A stretch of 52,898 nucleotides of DNA, taken from positions 1 through 52,898 of the forward strand of contig CAIQWF010000220.1 of assembly GCA_903875455.1 (NCBI GenBank), written 5' to 3'. Origin of the DNA: an uncultured Pseudomonadota bacterium (GTDB lineage Bacteria > Pseudomonadota > Gammaproteobacteria > Methylococcales > Methylomonadaceae). The position numbers and the translations under genes were made by a program. Below are positions 7,983-16,551 of this stretch, piece after piece (the first letter of the stretch is position 1; every line of letters begins with the position of its first letter). Under the pieces are notes generated by a model, which was given only the letters and a program-made list of their open reading frames with translations, searched no databases and was not told the origin of the DNA.

Positions 7983-8078
7983 ATGGCTGCTGGTTTAAAA
8001 TTGAAAAAATTAACTAAAGCATCTGGAAAATTTTCGACACTGTTCGATGCAGTGTTGAACATCTCTACAAGGACTTGA
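7983..8078 (+). CDS. Possible 31-residue leader/small protein overlapping the PKS-like gene
   Basis: An ATG at 7983 opens a 31-codon frame encoding MAAGLKLKKLTKASGKFSTL and ending ISTRT. Its TGA at 8076-8078 overlaps a TTG start candidate of the next gene at 8075. It is Lys/Thr-rich and could be a translated leader that couples ribosomes into the PKS-like gene. It could also be chance. No ribosome site stands out in front of it. No homologue is recognised. Confidence 0.25.
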   Translation: MAAGLKLKKLTKASGKFSTLFDAVLNISTRT

Positions 8079-9145
8079 ATTTGGATATCCCTCGTTACAT
8101 TAACAGTATATTCACGTTGGAAACAGGTTGTTTCAACTCAAACGCTGAACTGCTCCATTATTATGAAGCTGCTATCGACAGGTTGAGCTTAGGCTCTGAA
8201 GATAAGGAAAAACTGCACAAGGCGGTCAGATTTTTTCTGGTTGGACAACGCACCCGTCGCGTCGTTGACGGCTGGTTGGACTTTAAAAGCTTTCAGGAAA
8301 AAGCCTGCGGTTTTGAACGCGGCGTAGAAGAGGCGATTGCCGGTCTTGTTACGCAAATTTCGCAGGCTTTCGCCGATAAAAAAATCAGCTTTGATGCTGT
8401 GATAACAGTCAGCGCCACCGGCAACATCATGCCAAGCATCAGCTATCGCCTTGCCCATCATCTTCCGCATTTAATTCCAGCACACTGCTTAATGGTCGAT
8501 TTTGGCCATGTCGGTTGCACTGGGAGTGTAAAAGCGCTCAATCTGGCTAAATCTTTAACGGCAAATTTTAAAAATATTTTGCTGGTTACCATCGAAGTGC
8601 CAAGCACTTTAGCAAATTTGCAGTCTGAAAAAACCGATGTCTGGCAGGGCAATTGTACTTTTGGCGATGGCGCGGCGGCACTTTGGATTTCTTCCGATCT
8701 GGAGCAGGGCGAGATGGCTCTCGAGTTGGAGCAAATTCACTATACCCAAAAAGCTGTAGATGGGTTGGAGTTGATTCACTGGGGTTATGAAAATTACTAT
8801 ACCTTTGAATTGGCGGATGAGACCACATTCAACCGCGATGTGCAGGCTTATGTTCTGGAAGTGTTAAAGCACACCGAGCAGACCTGGCGAGCCAATAAAC
8901 AATGGTGCATTCATCCGGCAGGAATTCTTTTGCTGTTAAAGTTATCTAAAAAACTGGGGCTGTCGCGTGATGCTATTGCCCCTTCTGTCGCGCATTATGA
9001 AAAGTTTTCCAATATGAGCAGCGCCAGCATTATGTATATACTGAAAGAGATTGCGAATGCTGAAAGTGCAAACCAGGCGATTAATCTGTTGACGATGGGG
9101 GCCGGTTTTAACGTAATTTATGGTTGTCTAAGAAAGGTACGCTAA
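8075..9145 (+). CDS. Type III polyketide synthase / KAS III-like condensing enzyme
   Basis: 356 residues of the thiolase superfamily, closest in motifs to chalcone/stilbene-type synthases. The catalytic triad is visible: Cys148 in GHVGCTGSVKAL, His280 in WCIHPAG and Asn313 in NMSSAS. The FGDGAAA loop is also present. Such enzymes condense an acyl starter with malonyl units. The length is normal for the family. The start is uncertain: TTG at 8075 overlaps the upstream small frame, while TTG at 8081 is better spaced from AAGGA at 8069-8073. The stop is immediately followed by the ATG of an acyl-carrier-like protein. Classical type III PKSs use CoA esters and need no carrier, so the pairing is unusual. 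The product is unknown. Confidence 0.8.
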   Translation: MNLDIPRYINSIFTLETGCFNSNAELLHYYEAAIDRLSLGSEDKEKLHKAVRFFLVGQRTRRVVDGWLDFKSFQEKACGFERGVEEAIAGLVTQISQAFADKKISFDAVITVSATGNIMPSISYRLAHHLPHLIPAHCLMVDFGHVGCTGSVKALNLAKSLTANFKNILLVTIEVPSTLANLQSEKTDVWQGNCTFGDGAAALWISSDLEQGEMALELEQIHYTQKAVDGLELIHWGYENYYTFELADETTFNRDVQAYVLEVLKHTEQTWRANKQWCIHPAGILLLLKLSKKLGLSRDAIAPSVAHYEKFSNMSSASIMYILKEIANAESANQAINLLTMGAGFNVIYGCLRKVR

Positions 9146-9415
9146 ATGAACAAGGTGGATATTTTAAACTTTATGCAGGATTATCTGGTTAAAAACACCG
9201 TGCATAAAGAGATTGCTGAAATCAACAGCTATCGGGTCAAAGAGCTATTAACCGCCAGTATTGATGCGGTTGATTTTGCGATGGAGCTGGAAAGCTTTTT
9301 AGGGTTTGAAGAGGATACGTTCAATATTGTGGTCTGGGTGGAAAAGTTTGAAAAATTCACCTTTGAACAGCTCGCCGAAGCACTTGAACAAATGCTGGCT
9401 GATTTAGCCGGTTAG
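9146..9415 (+). CDS. Acyl-carrier-protein-like protein
   Basis: 89 acidic, helical residues. The segment ASIDAVDFAMELESFLG aligns with the phosphopantetheine site of acyl carrier proteins (usual form D-S-L/I-D). Ser38 would carry the prosthetic group, and the preceding Asp is replaced by Ala. The helix II pattern fits; the stretch after it (EEDTFNIVVWVEKFEKFTFE) is atypical. The start codon abuts the stop of the PKS-like gene, so the two are almost certainly translated together. It most likely presents the starter or extender to that enzyme, or carries its product. Whether it is really phosphopantetheinylated cannot be told from sequence. Confidence 0.7.
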   Translation: MNKVDILNFMQDYLVKNTVHKEIAEINSYRVKELLTASIDAVDFAMELESFLGFEEDTFNIVVWVEKFEKFTFEQLAEALEQMLADLAG

Positions 9416-9504
9416 CAATGTTTTGCACATCTTTTTTCCAACGCATGATGGCAGGCAAAAAAACGTGCTCGCCCTAAAAAACTGAATTTGACAGGAGGCA
9501 TGGA

Positions 9505-10065
9505 ATGACAGATGAAGAGTTAAAACAATTGGTAGCAAGTCTTGCTATTGCCCAACAAAAAACCGACGAGCAAATAGCTTTAAACTTTAAAGAAGTTAGT
9601 AAAAAATTTAAAGAAACTGATAAAAAAATCAAAGAGGTAAGTGATTTAGTTGGCAATATAGGTAAAAATCAAGGCTTTGTTGCCGAAGAATTTTTTTACA
9701 ACAGCCTTGCCGAAGACCCGCATTTAGGTTCAATCCGTTTTGATGATATTGCCAAAAACGAACAGAAACGGCGCGGTAAAACCGAAGAAGAATATGATAT
9801 TGTAATGACTAACGGCGATGCAATCGGTATTGTCGAGGTGAAATACAAAGCGCACGAAAGCGATTTAGAAAAACTGGAACGAAAAATGCGCAATTTTAAA
9901 AAGCTGTTTCCGGTTTATGAAAAATACAAACTTTATGGCGCAATTGCTTCATTTCACATCTATGACGAGGCTAAAAATGAAGCCTTAAAACGCGGTTTTT
10001 TTGTTCTGCAACGCTCAGGTAAAGTTGTACATACCGAATGTGGGCAAGATTTGTTAGTGTTGTAA
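9505..10065 (+). CDS. Coiled-coil PD-(D/E)XK nuclease-fold protein
   Basis: 186 residues. Residues 1-55 are a Lys/Glu-rich coiled coil. The C-terminal part has the nuclease-fold signature: Glu61 in FVAEEFF, Asp98 in EEYDIV, and Glu111-x-Lys113 in IVEVKYK. The spacing is that of PD-(D/E)XK enzymes. Such small proteins (DUF3782-like) are common in cyanobacteria and some proteobacteria and have no settled role. A strong ribosome site, AGGAGG, sits 7 bases before the ATG. It is monocistronic, with a hairpin after the stop. A nucleic-acid-cutting role is inferred from the fold only. Confidence 0.72.
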   Translation: MTDEELKQLVASLAIAQQKTDEQIALNFKEVSKKFKETDKKIKEVSDLVGNIGKNQGFVAEEFFYNSLAEDPHLGSIRFDDIAKNEQKRRGKTEEEYDIVMTNGDAIGIVEVKYKAHESDLEKLERKMRNFKKLFPVYEKYKLYGAIASFHIYDEAKNEALKRGFFVLQRSGKVVHTECGQDLLVL

Positions 10066-10085
10066 CGTGAAAACCAGAAAATTGT

Positions 10086-10123
10086 ACAAAACCGTCGGTT
10101 GGCAAAAACACAGGCGGTTTTGT
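10086..10123 (+). terminator. Hairpin after the nuclease-fold gene
   Basis: ACAAAACCG at 10086-10094 pairs with CGGTTTTGT at 10115-10123, a 9-bp stem with a 20-base loop. It starts 20 bases after the stop. No T run follows, so the terminator reading is tentative. Confidence 0.45.
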
Positions 10124-10214
10124 GTGTTAAATCGCTATGATAGTCGTCGCCGCTCCAAGTAAGGCTATTTATTGGTTCGGTTTAGCTGAGGTAAAGATCA
10201 ATCCCCCAAAAAAA

Positions 10215-10403
10215 TCATATCTCACGCTTGCTTTTCTGCAAATTCGGCCAATCGGCAAACGCAAATACCCAGACCATAATCACATTCACCACTGGAATCA
10301 CCATCACCAGCATCCACAGCGGATCAAAACCGGCTTTTTGCAAAATTCTCGCCAACAGCCAGAAAACAAAAGCGGCAAACAAAAAACCTAAAACAATCTC
10401 CAT
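10215..10403 (-). CDS. Small two-helix membrane protein (twin B)
   Basis: 62 residues with two hydrophobic helices (VLGFLFAAFVFWLLARIL and MLVMVIPVVNVIMVWVFAF) joined by KAGFDPLW. The upstream neighbour has the same plan with RAGFNPMW in the same place, so the two are probably products of an old tandem duplication. A ribosome site AGGAG lies just before the ATG, in the 2-base space after the partner's stop. No family function is known to me. Both are presumably inner-membrane proteins, perhaps acting as a heteromer. Confidence 0.65.
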   Translation of the reverse strand: MEIVLGFLFAAFVFWLLARILQKAGFDPLWMLVMVIPVVNVIMVWVFAFADWPNLQKSKREI

Positions 10404-10405
10404 TT

Positions 10406-10609
10406 TTATTCTCCTGCTTGTTTATTTTGCTGGTTAGGCCAGGGAAACCAGCCCAAATGGAAAACCACAAAAAATACCCCGAACACAGGAATAAACAACA
10501 TCGCCGCCCACATCGGGTTGAATCCCGCCCGCTGATAAATAGCGCAAGTTGGCACGGCAATCATTAATGCCACAATCATGGCTTGCATAAACTCAGGAAA
10601 AAACAGCAT
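10406..10609 (-). CDS. Small two-helix membrane protein (twin A)
   Basis: 67 residues: a first helix (MQAMIVALMIAVPTCAIYQ), the linker RAGFNPMWAAML, a second helix (FIPVFGVFFVVFHLGW) and a polar tail. It precedes its look-alike with 2 bases between stop and start, so they form a two-gene unit. The shared AGFxPxW turn between the helices is the only motif seen. The function is unknown; membrane location is inferred from hydrophobicity. Confidence 0.65.
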   Translation of the reverse strand: MLFFPEFMQAMIVALMIAVPTCAIYQRAGFNPMWAAMLFIPVFGVFFVVFHLGWFPWPNQQNKQAGE

Positions 10610-10653
10610 TTGTATACCTCGTTAATTAATCCGAAAAACAGAGAGCCTGAACC

Positions 10654-11682
10654 TTAAATCTCATCCAGACGCACCACACGCCCCTGTTTGGTGGATTGCA
10701 ACGCGGCCAGAATCGTGCGGCAGTTGCTTTTGGCATCAGACAGCGGTAATTGCGGTGCAGTATTTGACAGTACGCAGTTGCTGAAATGTTCAATTTCCAG
10801 ATTAAAATGATTCGAGGCAGGCAAGCGTTCTTCGCATTGCTGTCCGGCTTCTGTCCACCAGGAAATCACCGGTACATCACCCGTGCCCGGCAATTGCCAA
10901 ACCACATGACATTTCACTCCGCCTTTGCTGCCGATAATTTCATATTCACAGCGGCGGGCACGTTCAAAACTGAAATCAAAATGCGCAAATTTGCCGTCGC
11001 CAAAATCCAGAATCCCGCTGGTGGCAATATCTGCGCCGCTGTCGATATATTTCGCAATGGCAGTCACTGCTAAAGGGTCTTGCTGAAAAAACATCCGCAG
11101 TGAATGAATCGCATAACAGCCAATATCCCACATTGCGCCGCCGCCGTGTTCTACATTCTCTGCCAGCCGATACATCCGCGCAGGACGCATCATGAACGAA
11201 TAACTGGCCCGCACCGAACGCACTTCGCCGATAATGCCGCTATTGATGATTTCCAGCACCCGCACATGTTGCGGATGAAAGCGGTACATAAAACCTTCCA
11301 TCACTTTCACATTTTTTCGTTGGGCTGCGGCTTCAATCGCCTCAATATCCGCCACAGTCAACGCCATTGGTTTTTCACACAAGACATGTTTGCCCGCTTC
11401 AATAGCCTTTAATGTCCATGCGGCGTGTTCCTGATTTGCCATCGGAATATAAACGGCCTGAATTTCATCATTCTCCAGCAAGGCTTCTAAACTATCATAC
11501 GTTTTTACGCCCTGTTGCTGAGGTGCATACTTTGCTAACGTTTCCGCAGCTGCGCCTTCGCGCCGACTGGCAATCGCCGCCAATTCTGCATTGCTGGCTG
11601 CCACAATCGCAGGCATCAAGCGTTCGTTAATCCGTGCTGCGCCTAAAATTCCCCAACGAAGTTTTGTTGTGTCTGTCATCAT
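10654..11682 (-). CDS. Gfo/Idh/MocA-family oxidoreductase
   Basis: 342 residues. The Rossmann NAD(P)-binding start (LRWGILGAARINERLMPAI), the EKPMAL motif near residue 103 and the helix-rich GFMYRFHPQH region are those of the glucose-fructose oxidoreductase/MocA family. These enzymes oxidise or reduce sugars, inositols or related alcohols. The family is too broad to name the substrate. The gene stands alone, divergent from ribA with 151 bases between, and has AGAGGAA just before two successive ATG codons. Confidence 0.88.
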   Translation of the reverse strand: MMTDTTKLRWGILGAARINERLMPAIVAASNAELAAIASRREGAAAETLAKYAPQQQGVKTYDSLEALLENDEIQAVYIPMANQEHAAWTLKAIEAGKHVLCEKPMALTVADIEAIEAAAQRKNVKVMEGFMYRFHPQHVRVLEIINSGIIGEVRSVRASYSFMMRPARMYRLAENVEHGGGAMWDIGCYAIHSLRMFFQQDPLAVTAIAKYIDSGADIATSGILDFGDGKFAHFDFSFERARRCEYEIIGSKGGVKCHVVWQLPGTGDVPVISWWTEAGQQCEERLPASNHFNLEIEHFSNCVLSNTAPQLPLSDAKSNCRTILAALQSTKQGRVVRLDEI

Positions 11683-11833
11683 GTTTCCTCTTTAAGTGCG
11701 AAGTGCTGATAATGGCAAACATTTTAGTCTATAAGCCACCTGTTTGGTGCAAGAATTAAACATGGAATCATTCAAACTTTTCTATCTAACAGTAGTAAAA
11801 TAATCGCAAGTTTTAGAGAGAGTCATCCTGCCT

Positions 11834-12448
11834 GTGAAAGCAAAATTAGAAAATTTAGTCCAAACCCGAATTCCCACCAAACATGGCGAATTCATTCTGC
11901 ATTATTACAGCAACACCCTTGATGATAAAGAACATGTCGCTTTCGTGAAAGGCGAGGTGGCGGGCAAAGATAACGTGCTGGTGCGGATTCATTCCGAATG
12001 TTTTACCGGCGATGTGTTAGGTTCGCGTCGCTGCGACTGTGGCGAGCAGCTTGATTTGGCCTTGCAGCTGATTAATGAGGCCGGTTGTGGCGTACTGGTT
12101 TATTTACGTCAGGAAGGACGAGGGATTGGGTTGTTGCAAAAATTAAAAGCCTATAATCTGCAAGATGCCGGTTTGGATACCGTGGATGCGAATATTCATC
12201 TTGGTCATTTAGCCGACGAGCGCGAATATGATATTGCCGCGCTGATGATTGAAAATTTAGGGATCAAATCAATTAATCTGCTGACTAACAACCCGAATAA
12301 AATTGAAGAATTACGCAAACTCGGTGTTACCGTTAATCAGCGGATTCCTGTGGAGGCGCAGGTAAATGTTGATAATAAAGGTTATCTGAAGACCAAAGTC
12401 AAAAAAATGCGCCATTTATTATCTATCCCGAAAGAAGCGGATAAATAA
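11834..12448 (+). CDS. ribA: GTP cyclohydrolase II
   Basis: 204 residues, the normal size of stand-alone RibA. It opens the GTP ring, releasing formate and pyrophosphate, in the first step of riboflavin synthesis. The zinc ligands are visible as Cys56, Cys67 and Cys69 in CFTGDVLGSRRCDCG. The QEGRGIGLLQKLKAYNLQD segment is the nucleotide site. The start is GTG at 11834. No FMN riboswitch is evident in the 151 bases upstream. A SirB-like gene follows after 26 bases and may be cotranscribed. Confidence 0.96.
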   Translation: MKAKLENLVQTRIPTKHGEFILHYYSNTLDDKEHVAFVKGEVAGKDNVLVRIHSECFTGDVLGSRRCDCGEQLDLALQLINEAGCGVLVYLRQEGRGIGLLQKLKAYNLQDAGLDTVDANIHLGHLADEREYDIAALMIENLGIKSINLLTNNPNKIEELRKLGVTVNQRIPVEAQVNVDNKGYLKTKVKKMRHLLSIPKEADK

Positions 12449-12474
12449 AACCATTTCATCATTTACATCCTTTA

Positions 12475-12840
12475 GTGAATTTCATGTTGTTTATCCATAT
12501 CATTTTTGTATTGCTGTCGTTTATCAGTTTTGTGGCACGCGTGGCATTGTCAGAATTCAAGCCGGAAATTTTGACCGCTAAAATTTTCAAAATCGCCCCG
12601 CATGTGATTGATACGCTTTTGCTGCTTAGCGGGATTACGCTGGTGTTTAATGGCAATTGGATTGCCAGCGGAAACTATGGCTGGATTATCAGCAAGTTTA
12701 TGGTGTTGCTGGCTTATATTGGCTTCGGTGTGTTCACCATGCGTTCCACAGGTGCGAAACGCTGGGGGGCTTTTGCTGGAGCATTGGCGTGTTATGGCTA
12801 TATTTTATCGGTGGCGATTACTAAGCACGGTTTTATGTAA
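12475..12840 (+). CDS. SirB-like inner-membrane protein
   Basis: 121 residues with four hydrophobic helices, starting LFIHIIFVLLSFISFVARVA. The KFMVLLAYIGFGVFTMRST segment and overall plan match the SirB family, whose function is not established. The start may be GTG at 12475 or ATG at 12484; the latter gives a helix right at the N-terminus as in relatives. It follows ribA closely and is convergent with the nucleosidase-like gene. Confidence 0.75.
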   Translation: MNFMLFIHIIFVLLSFISFVARVALSEFKPEILTAKIFKIAPHVIDTLLLLSGITLVFNGNWIASGNYGWIISKFMVLLAYIGFGVFTMRSTGAKRWGAFAGALACYGYILSVAITKHGFM

Positions 12841-12844
12841 TGCA

Positions 12845-12877
12845 AGACCTTCCAGGTTTTAAAAACCTGGAAGGTCT
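12845..12877. repeat. 33-bp palindromic repeat between convergent genes
   Basis: Identical to 1257-1289: AGACCTTCCAGG to CCTGGAAGGTCT around a TTTTAAAAA centre. It sits in the 40-base space between two convergent stop codons and could act as a bidirectional hairpin. There is no T run, so it is called a repeat first and a terminator second. Confidence 0.85.
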
Positions 12878-12880
12878 GAT

Positions 12881-13699
12881 TTATAAACTAAATTCCAGGG
12901 CATTAATTTTCTGTTCCAGCCACAACAACACCGCTTTGCCGTGCTGCAATTCTCGTTCTGAAAAATCCAGTTTCGCGTTGTCTGTCAATACATCCCAACG
13001 CTGTAAGAGGGCTTTTAGTTGCAGTTGCGCAGTCACAGTGAAATGCCATCTTTCCAATGCCATTTGATAATAAGCAGATTCCCTGTTTTCCAAAAGCTGC
13101 GCCAATAATTCCAATTGCTTAATGCCTTCGACAATGGTTTCGACTTTTGCATTAATCCATTCACTGACCAATTGCGCATCAATCTGGTTAATTGATGACT
13201 TCTGATTATCAGAGACAATTTTAAAAGCCTGAATCAATTCGCCAGACGTAAATCGCACCGCTATTTCATAAAAGGCACTGGCTTCCATTTCATATAAACA
13301 GTCATCGGCATAACTGGTTTCCGGGATGGACACAGTGTTAATCGCCAATGTTTGGCAAGGCAGCTTGGCGACAAGTTGCGGATAAAAATGTTTGCCGGTT
13401 TCCACGTCAGAGATTTTATGAGCGGCAAATAAATCGCCCAAACTGGCCGTTTTATGGCCGGCAATTCCGACATTTACTAAAACCGGATGCGCTGAATGTT
13501 GAAACTTCGCCAGACTATAAGCCACTGCCGCAGCCATGGCTATTTTGCTGCAACCGCTCACCGCTAACACCGTATTATCATTGTAATAAAGGGCGAAAGG
13601 GTGAGAGCTGTTGTCCTTTTTCAGCTTGAAATGCGTCACCAGCGGTTTGGCTTCACAAGGCAGGGCGGTGAAAATAAAGCTTTTAATCAGCTTATTCAT
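12881..13699 (-). CDS. Nucleoside phosphorylase/nucleosidase-family protein
   Basis: 272 residues. The first 180 resemble the purine/uridine phosphorylase and MTA/SAH nucleosidase superfamily: VNVGIAGH for phosphate or water binding, LYEMEASAFYEIA for ribose contact (Met-Glu pair) and FKIVSDN for the base-site Asp. The last 90 residues are helical and not part of the canonical domain. The protein may cleave a nucleoside or an adenosylated by-product. The substrate is not evident. Its end overlaps by 8 bases with the start region of the upstream membrane protein gene, so the two are cotranscribed. Confidence 0.7.
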   Translation of the reverse strand: MNKLIKSFIFTALPCEAKPLVTHFKLKKDNSSHPFALYYNDNTVLAVSGCSKIAMAAAVAYSLAKFQHSAHPVLVNVGIAGHKTASLGDLFAAHKISDVETGKHFYPQLVAKLPCQTLAINTVSIPETSYADDCLYEMEASAFYEIAVRFTSGELIQAFKIVSDNQKSSINQIDAQLVSEWINAKVETIVEGIKQLELLAQLLENRESAYYQMALERWHFTVTAQLQLKALLQRWDVLTDNAKLDFSERELQHGKAVLLWLEQKINALEFSL

Positions 13700-14456
13700 T
13701 ATGCGGTTGCGGTTCTGCGCTCAAAAACGCCGGTAGCCGTAAGCCATACCAATTATCAACGTGCAGATAATTGCGAATCGGGGTTTTTATCAGCAGCAAC
13801 AGCAAGCCGATGGAATATAAGCACCACACCGCCGCCCATTCGTTCATGTTATTGGTGCTTAAAAATGACAGCAGCGGGCCGGTGACAAGATGATAAAGCG
13901 TCAGTTTCCACGAACCATATAACAGCGGCAGCAAAAATGCCGCATAGACATAAGCATTCGCCATGTGAATACTGCCATTTGCCGGAATCGCCCAGGCAAT
14001 ATGCCATTGCCCGGAACTCGAACAAATCTGTTTGCCGCAAAACGGCATTTCAAATTCCATGCCGGTGAAAAACAGATAGCTTTTGTCAAAACAATATTGA
14101 ATGCCGGTAAACGGATAAATTCGCAGCATAAATATAGTTGCAGCGGCAAAACACAGCGCATAGACCCAAGGTGCAATGCGGTGACGCATCGATTGCGGGA
14201 TAAAGTGCATGGAGACCAAATTCACAAAAAACGGCTGGAAGGCAATGTGCATATAACCTAAAAAGGTGGCGACCTGATTATTGGGATTAAAGCATTGGTC
14301 AATCACGGTATAAGTGTAAGCCTGCAATAACTCCATCAAGGAAAAATACGCCAGCGCACCGCACAAGGCTTTGGATTCGCCTTTGTAATAGAAATAGGCG
14401 GTACTGCCAAAACCAGTTGCAGCCAGCACGGCTGACGCTTCACCACTCCAACACAT
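13692..14456 (-). CDS. DUF5765-like multi-spanning membrane protein
   Basis: 254 residues starting MCWSGEASAVLAATGFGSTA. It has about seven hydrophobic segments and conserved-looking tryptophans and cysteines (FDKSYLFFTGMEFEMPFCGKQICSSSGQWHIAW). The MCWSGEAS start is the hallmark of this uncharacterised family. The gene is followed, with an 8-base overlap, by the nucleosidase-like gene and lies 20 bases downstream of trpG. It could therefore be the tail of the ATPase-TOPRIM-trpE-trpG transcription unit. Function unknown. Confidence 0.7.
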   Translation of the reverse strand: MCWSGEASAVLAATGFGSTAYFYYKGESKALCGALAYFSLMELLQAYTYTVIDQCFNPNNQVATFLGYMHIAFQPFFVNLVSMHFIPQSMRHRIAPWVYALCFAAATIFMLRIYPFTGIQYCFDKSYLFFTGMEFEMPFCGKQICSSSGQWHIAWAIPANGSIHMANAYVYAAFLLPLLYGSWKLTLYHLVTGPLLSFLSTNNMNEWAAVWCLYSIGLLLLLIKTPIRNYLHVDNWYGLRLPAFLSAEPQPHNE

Positions 14457-14476
14457 AACTACTCCTTGTTATAAAT

Positions 14477-15067
14477 TTAGCGTTCCAGAAAGTTGCGCAA
14501 CATATCGTGGCCATGTTCGGTCAAAATCGATTCAGGATGAAACTGTACGCCTTCAATATCCAACGTTTTATGCCGCACGCCCATAATTTCATCAATCTGG
14601 CCGTTTTCATCCTGCGTCCAGGCGGTAATTTCCAAACAGTCAGGAATAGTTTTCTGAGAAATGACCAACGAATGATAGCGGGTTGCAGTGAACGGATTAC
14701 TCAAGCCTTTAAAGACTCCGACATTGTGATGATAAACCTGCGAAGTCTTGCCGTGCATAATCTGTTTGGCGTGAATAATATCGCCACCGAACGCAAAACC
14801 GATGCTTTGATGCCCTAAACACACACCTAAAATCGGCAGTTTTCCGGCAAAATGCAAAATACTTTCGACTGAAATTCCGGCTTCTTTCGGGGTACAAGGA
14901 CCGGGCGAAATCACCAGTTTATCCGGTTGCAGAGCTTCAATATCGGCAATGCTCACTTCATCGTTGCGCACCACCGTCACATCCGCGCCCAGTTCGCCGA
15001 AATACTGCACCAGGTTGTAAGTGAAAGAGTCGTAGTTATCAATCATCACTAACTTTATTTTGCTCAT
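14477..15067 (-). CDS. trpG: Anthranilate synthase component II (glutamine amidotransferase)
   Basis: 196 residues. It supplies ammonia from glutamine to TrpE for anthranilate synthesis. The class I amidotransferase triad is visible: Cys in [10 protein letters not shown], and His and Glu in [24 protein letters not shown] is the standard start. It overlaps trpE by 4 bases (ATGA). In many gammaproteobacteria the same subunit also serves p-aminobenzoate synthase, so pabA is an equally valid role. Confidence 0.95.
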   Translation of the reverse strand: MSKIKLVMIDNYDSFTYNLVQYFGELGADVTVVRNDEVSIADIEALQPDKLVISPGPCTPKEAGISVESILHFAGKLPILGVCLGHQSIGFAFGGDIIHAKQIMHGKTSQVYHHNVGVFKGLSNPFTATRYHSLVISQKTIPDCLEITAWTQDENGQIDEIMGVRHKTLDIEGVQFHPESILTEHGHDMLRNFLER

Positions 15068-16551
15068 TTTCCTGCTCCGTCCAAGCCTGCTTCCGCCATT
15101 GCCACCGCCCGAAAAATCGCGCGGCCTTTGTTCATGGTTTCATCCCATTCGTTACGCGGCACGGAATCATAAACAATTCCCGCGCCCGCCTGAATATGTA
15201 AAGTCTGGTCTTTAATCACCGCCGTTCTAATAGCAATCGCGGTATCCAGATTGCCCGACCAGGAAATATAACCCACCGCACCGGCATAAATGCCCCGTTT
15301 CACCGGCTCTAATTCATCAATAATTTCCATTGCGCGAATTTTCGGCGCACCGCTGACCGTACCGGCGGGAAACGTCGCCGCCAATACATCAAAGGCATTT
15401 TTTCCTGCCTTCAAAGTGCCGTTGACGTTGGAAACAATGTGCATCACATGCGAATAACGCTCAATCACCATTTTTTCGGTCAATTTCACGCTGCCGATTT
15501 CAGAAACCCGTCCGGTGTCATTGCGCCCCAAATCAATCAGCATCAAATGTTCAGCGATTTCTTTCGGGTCAGCCAATAAATCTTTTTCCAGTTCCACATC
15601 CTGTTCCGGCGTTAAACCACGTCGCCGCGTTCCGGCAATCGGGCGCACGGTGACGGTGTTATCTTCTAATCTAACCAGAATTTCCGGCGACGAGCCGACG
15701 ATATGAAAATCCTCCAAATTCAGATAAAACATATACGGCGACGGATTTAAGCAACGCAAGGCGCGGTATAAATTCAGCGGCGCGGCGGTGTACGGAATTG
15801 ACATCCGCTGTGACAACACCACCTGCATAATATCGCCGTTGGTAATGTATTCTTTCGCCTTGACAATCGCGTTTTCAAAACCTTCCTGGGTGAAACCGGA
15901 AATAAAATGCTCTTCGTCAACATGCTTAACGGTGTCGTGACTGTGCGACTGCGCTTTCAGTTCCCGCAGTTTCACCACTAAATCATCCAAGCGTTGCAAA
16001 GCATTGTCGTAAGCATTCGCCTCATTTGGATTCGCATGAGTGAGCAACAACATTTTGCCGGACAAATTATCGAACACCAGCATTTCTTCCGACACCATCA
16101 ATAGTATATCCGGTGCGCCAATCGGGTCGGGTTTATTCGAGTTCGCCAGTTTTGGTTCAATATAACCAATCGTTTCATAACCGAAATAGCCGACCAATCC
16201 GCCGTTAAAACGCGGCAAGCCTGCAATATCCGGCACGTTGAACTGCTGTTTAAATTGTTCAATCCATTCCAGCGGCTTATCGTGAGTTAAGCTTTCCGTG
16301 ACTTTGCCGTTATTTTCGACGGCAATTTGCTGGCTGCGAATTTTAATCACGGTTTTGCACGGCAAGCCGATGATGGAATAGCGTCCCCATTGTTCGCCGC
16401 CGTGTACGGATTCAAATAAATAGGAATACGCACCGTCAGCGAGTTTTAAATACGCGCTTAACGGGGTGTCCAAATCCGCTAAAATTTCGCGGGTTATCGG
16501 GATGCGGTTATAGCTTTGTGAGGCGTAGGAGTTAAATTGTTCTGGGGTCAT
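15064..16551 (-). CDS. trpE: Anthranilate synthase component I
   Basis: 495 residues. It converts chorismate and ammonia to anthranilate, the first committed step of tryptophan synthesis. The N-terminal regulatory region carries the [15 protein letters not shown]-like segment (here [18 protein letters not shown]), where tryptophan feedback acts. The chorismate domain has [28 protein letters not shown] and the closing [13 protein letters not shown]. Its ATG overlaps the stop of the TOPRIM-like gene upstream by 4 bases. Translation is therefore coupled to that gene, and the promoter must lie before the ATPase gene or inside it. Confidence 0.97.
   Translation of the reverse strand: MTPEQFNSYASQSYNRIPITREILADLDTPLSAYLKLADGAYSYLFESVHGGEQWGRYSIIGLPCKTVIKIRSQQIAVENNGKVTESLTHDKPLEWIEQFKQQFNVPDIAGLPRFNGGLVGYFGYETIGYIEPKLANSNKPDPIGAPDILLMVSEEMLVFDNLSGKMLLLTHANPNEANAYDNALQRLDDLVVKLRELKAQSHSHDTVKHVDEEHFISGFTQEGFENAIVKAKEYITNGDIMQVVLSQRMSIPYTAAPLNLYRALRCLNPSPYMFYLNLEDFHIVGSSPEILVRLEDNTVTVRPIAGTRRRGLTPEQDVELEKDLLADPKEIAEHLMLIDLGRNDTGRVSEIGSVKLTEKMVIERYSHVMHIVSNVNGTLKAGKNAFDVLAATFPAGTVSGAPKIRAMEIIDELEPVKRGIYAGAVGYISWSGNLDTAIAIRTAVIKDQTLHIQAGAGIVYDSVPRNEWDETMNKGRAIFRAVAMAEAGLDGAGK

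Noticed and set aside
10137-10391. Plus-strand frame of 84 codons opposite the twin membrane proteins
   Set aside because: Product is Pro/His-rich with no recognisable signal, and the minus-strand twins explain the region.
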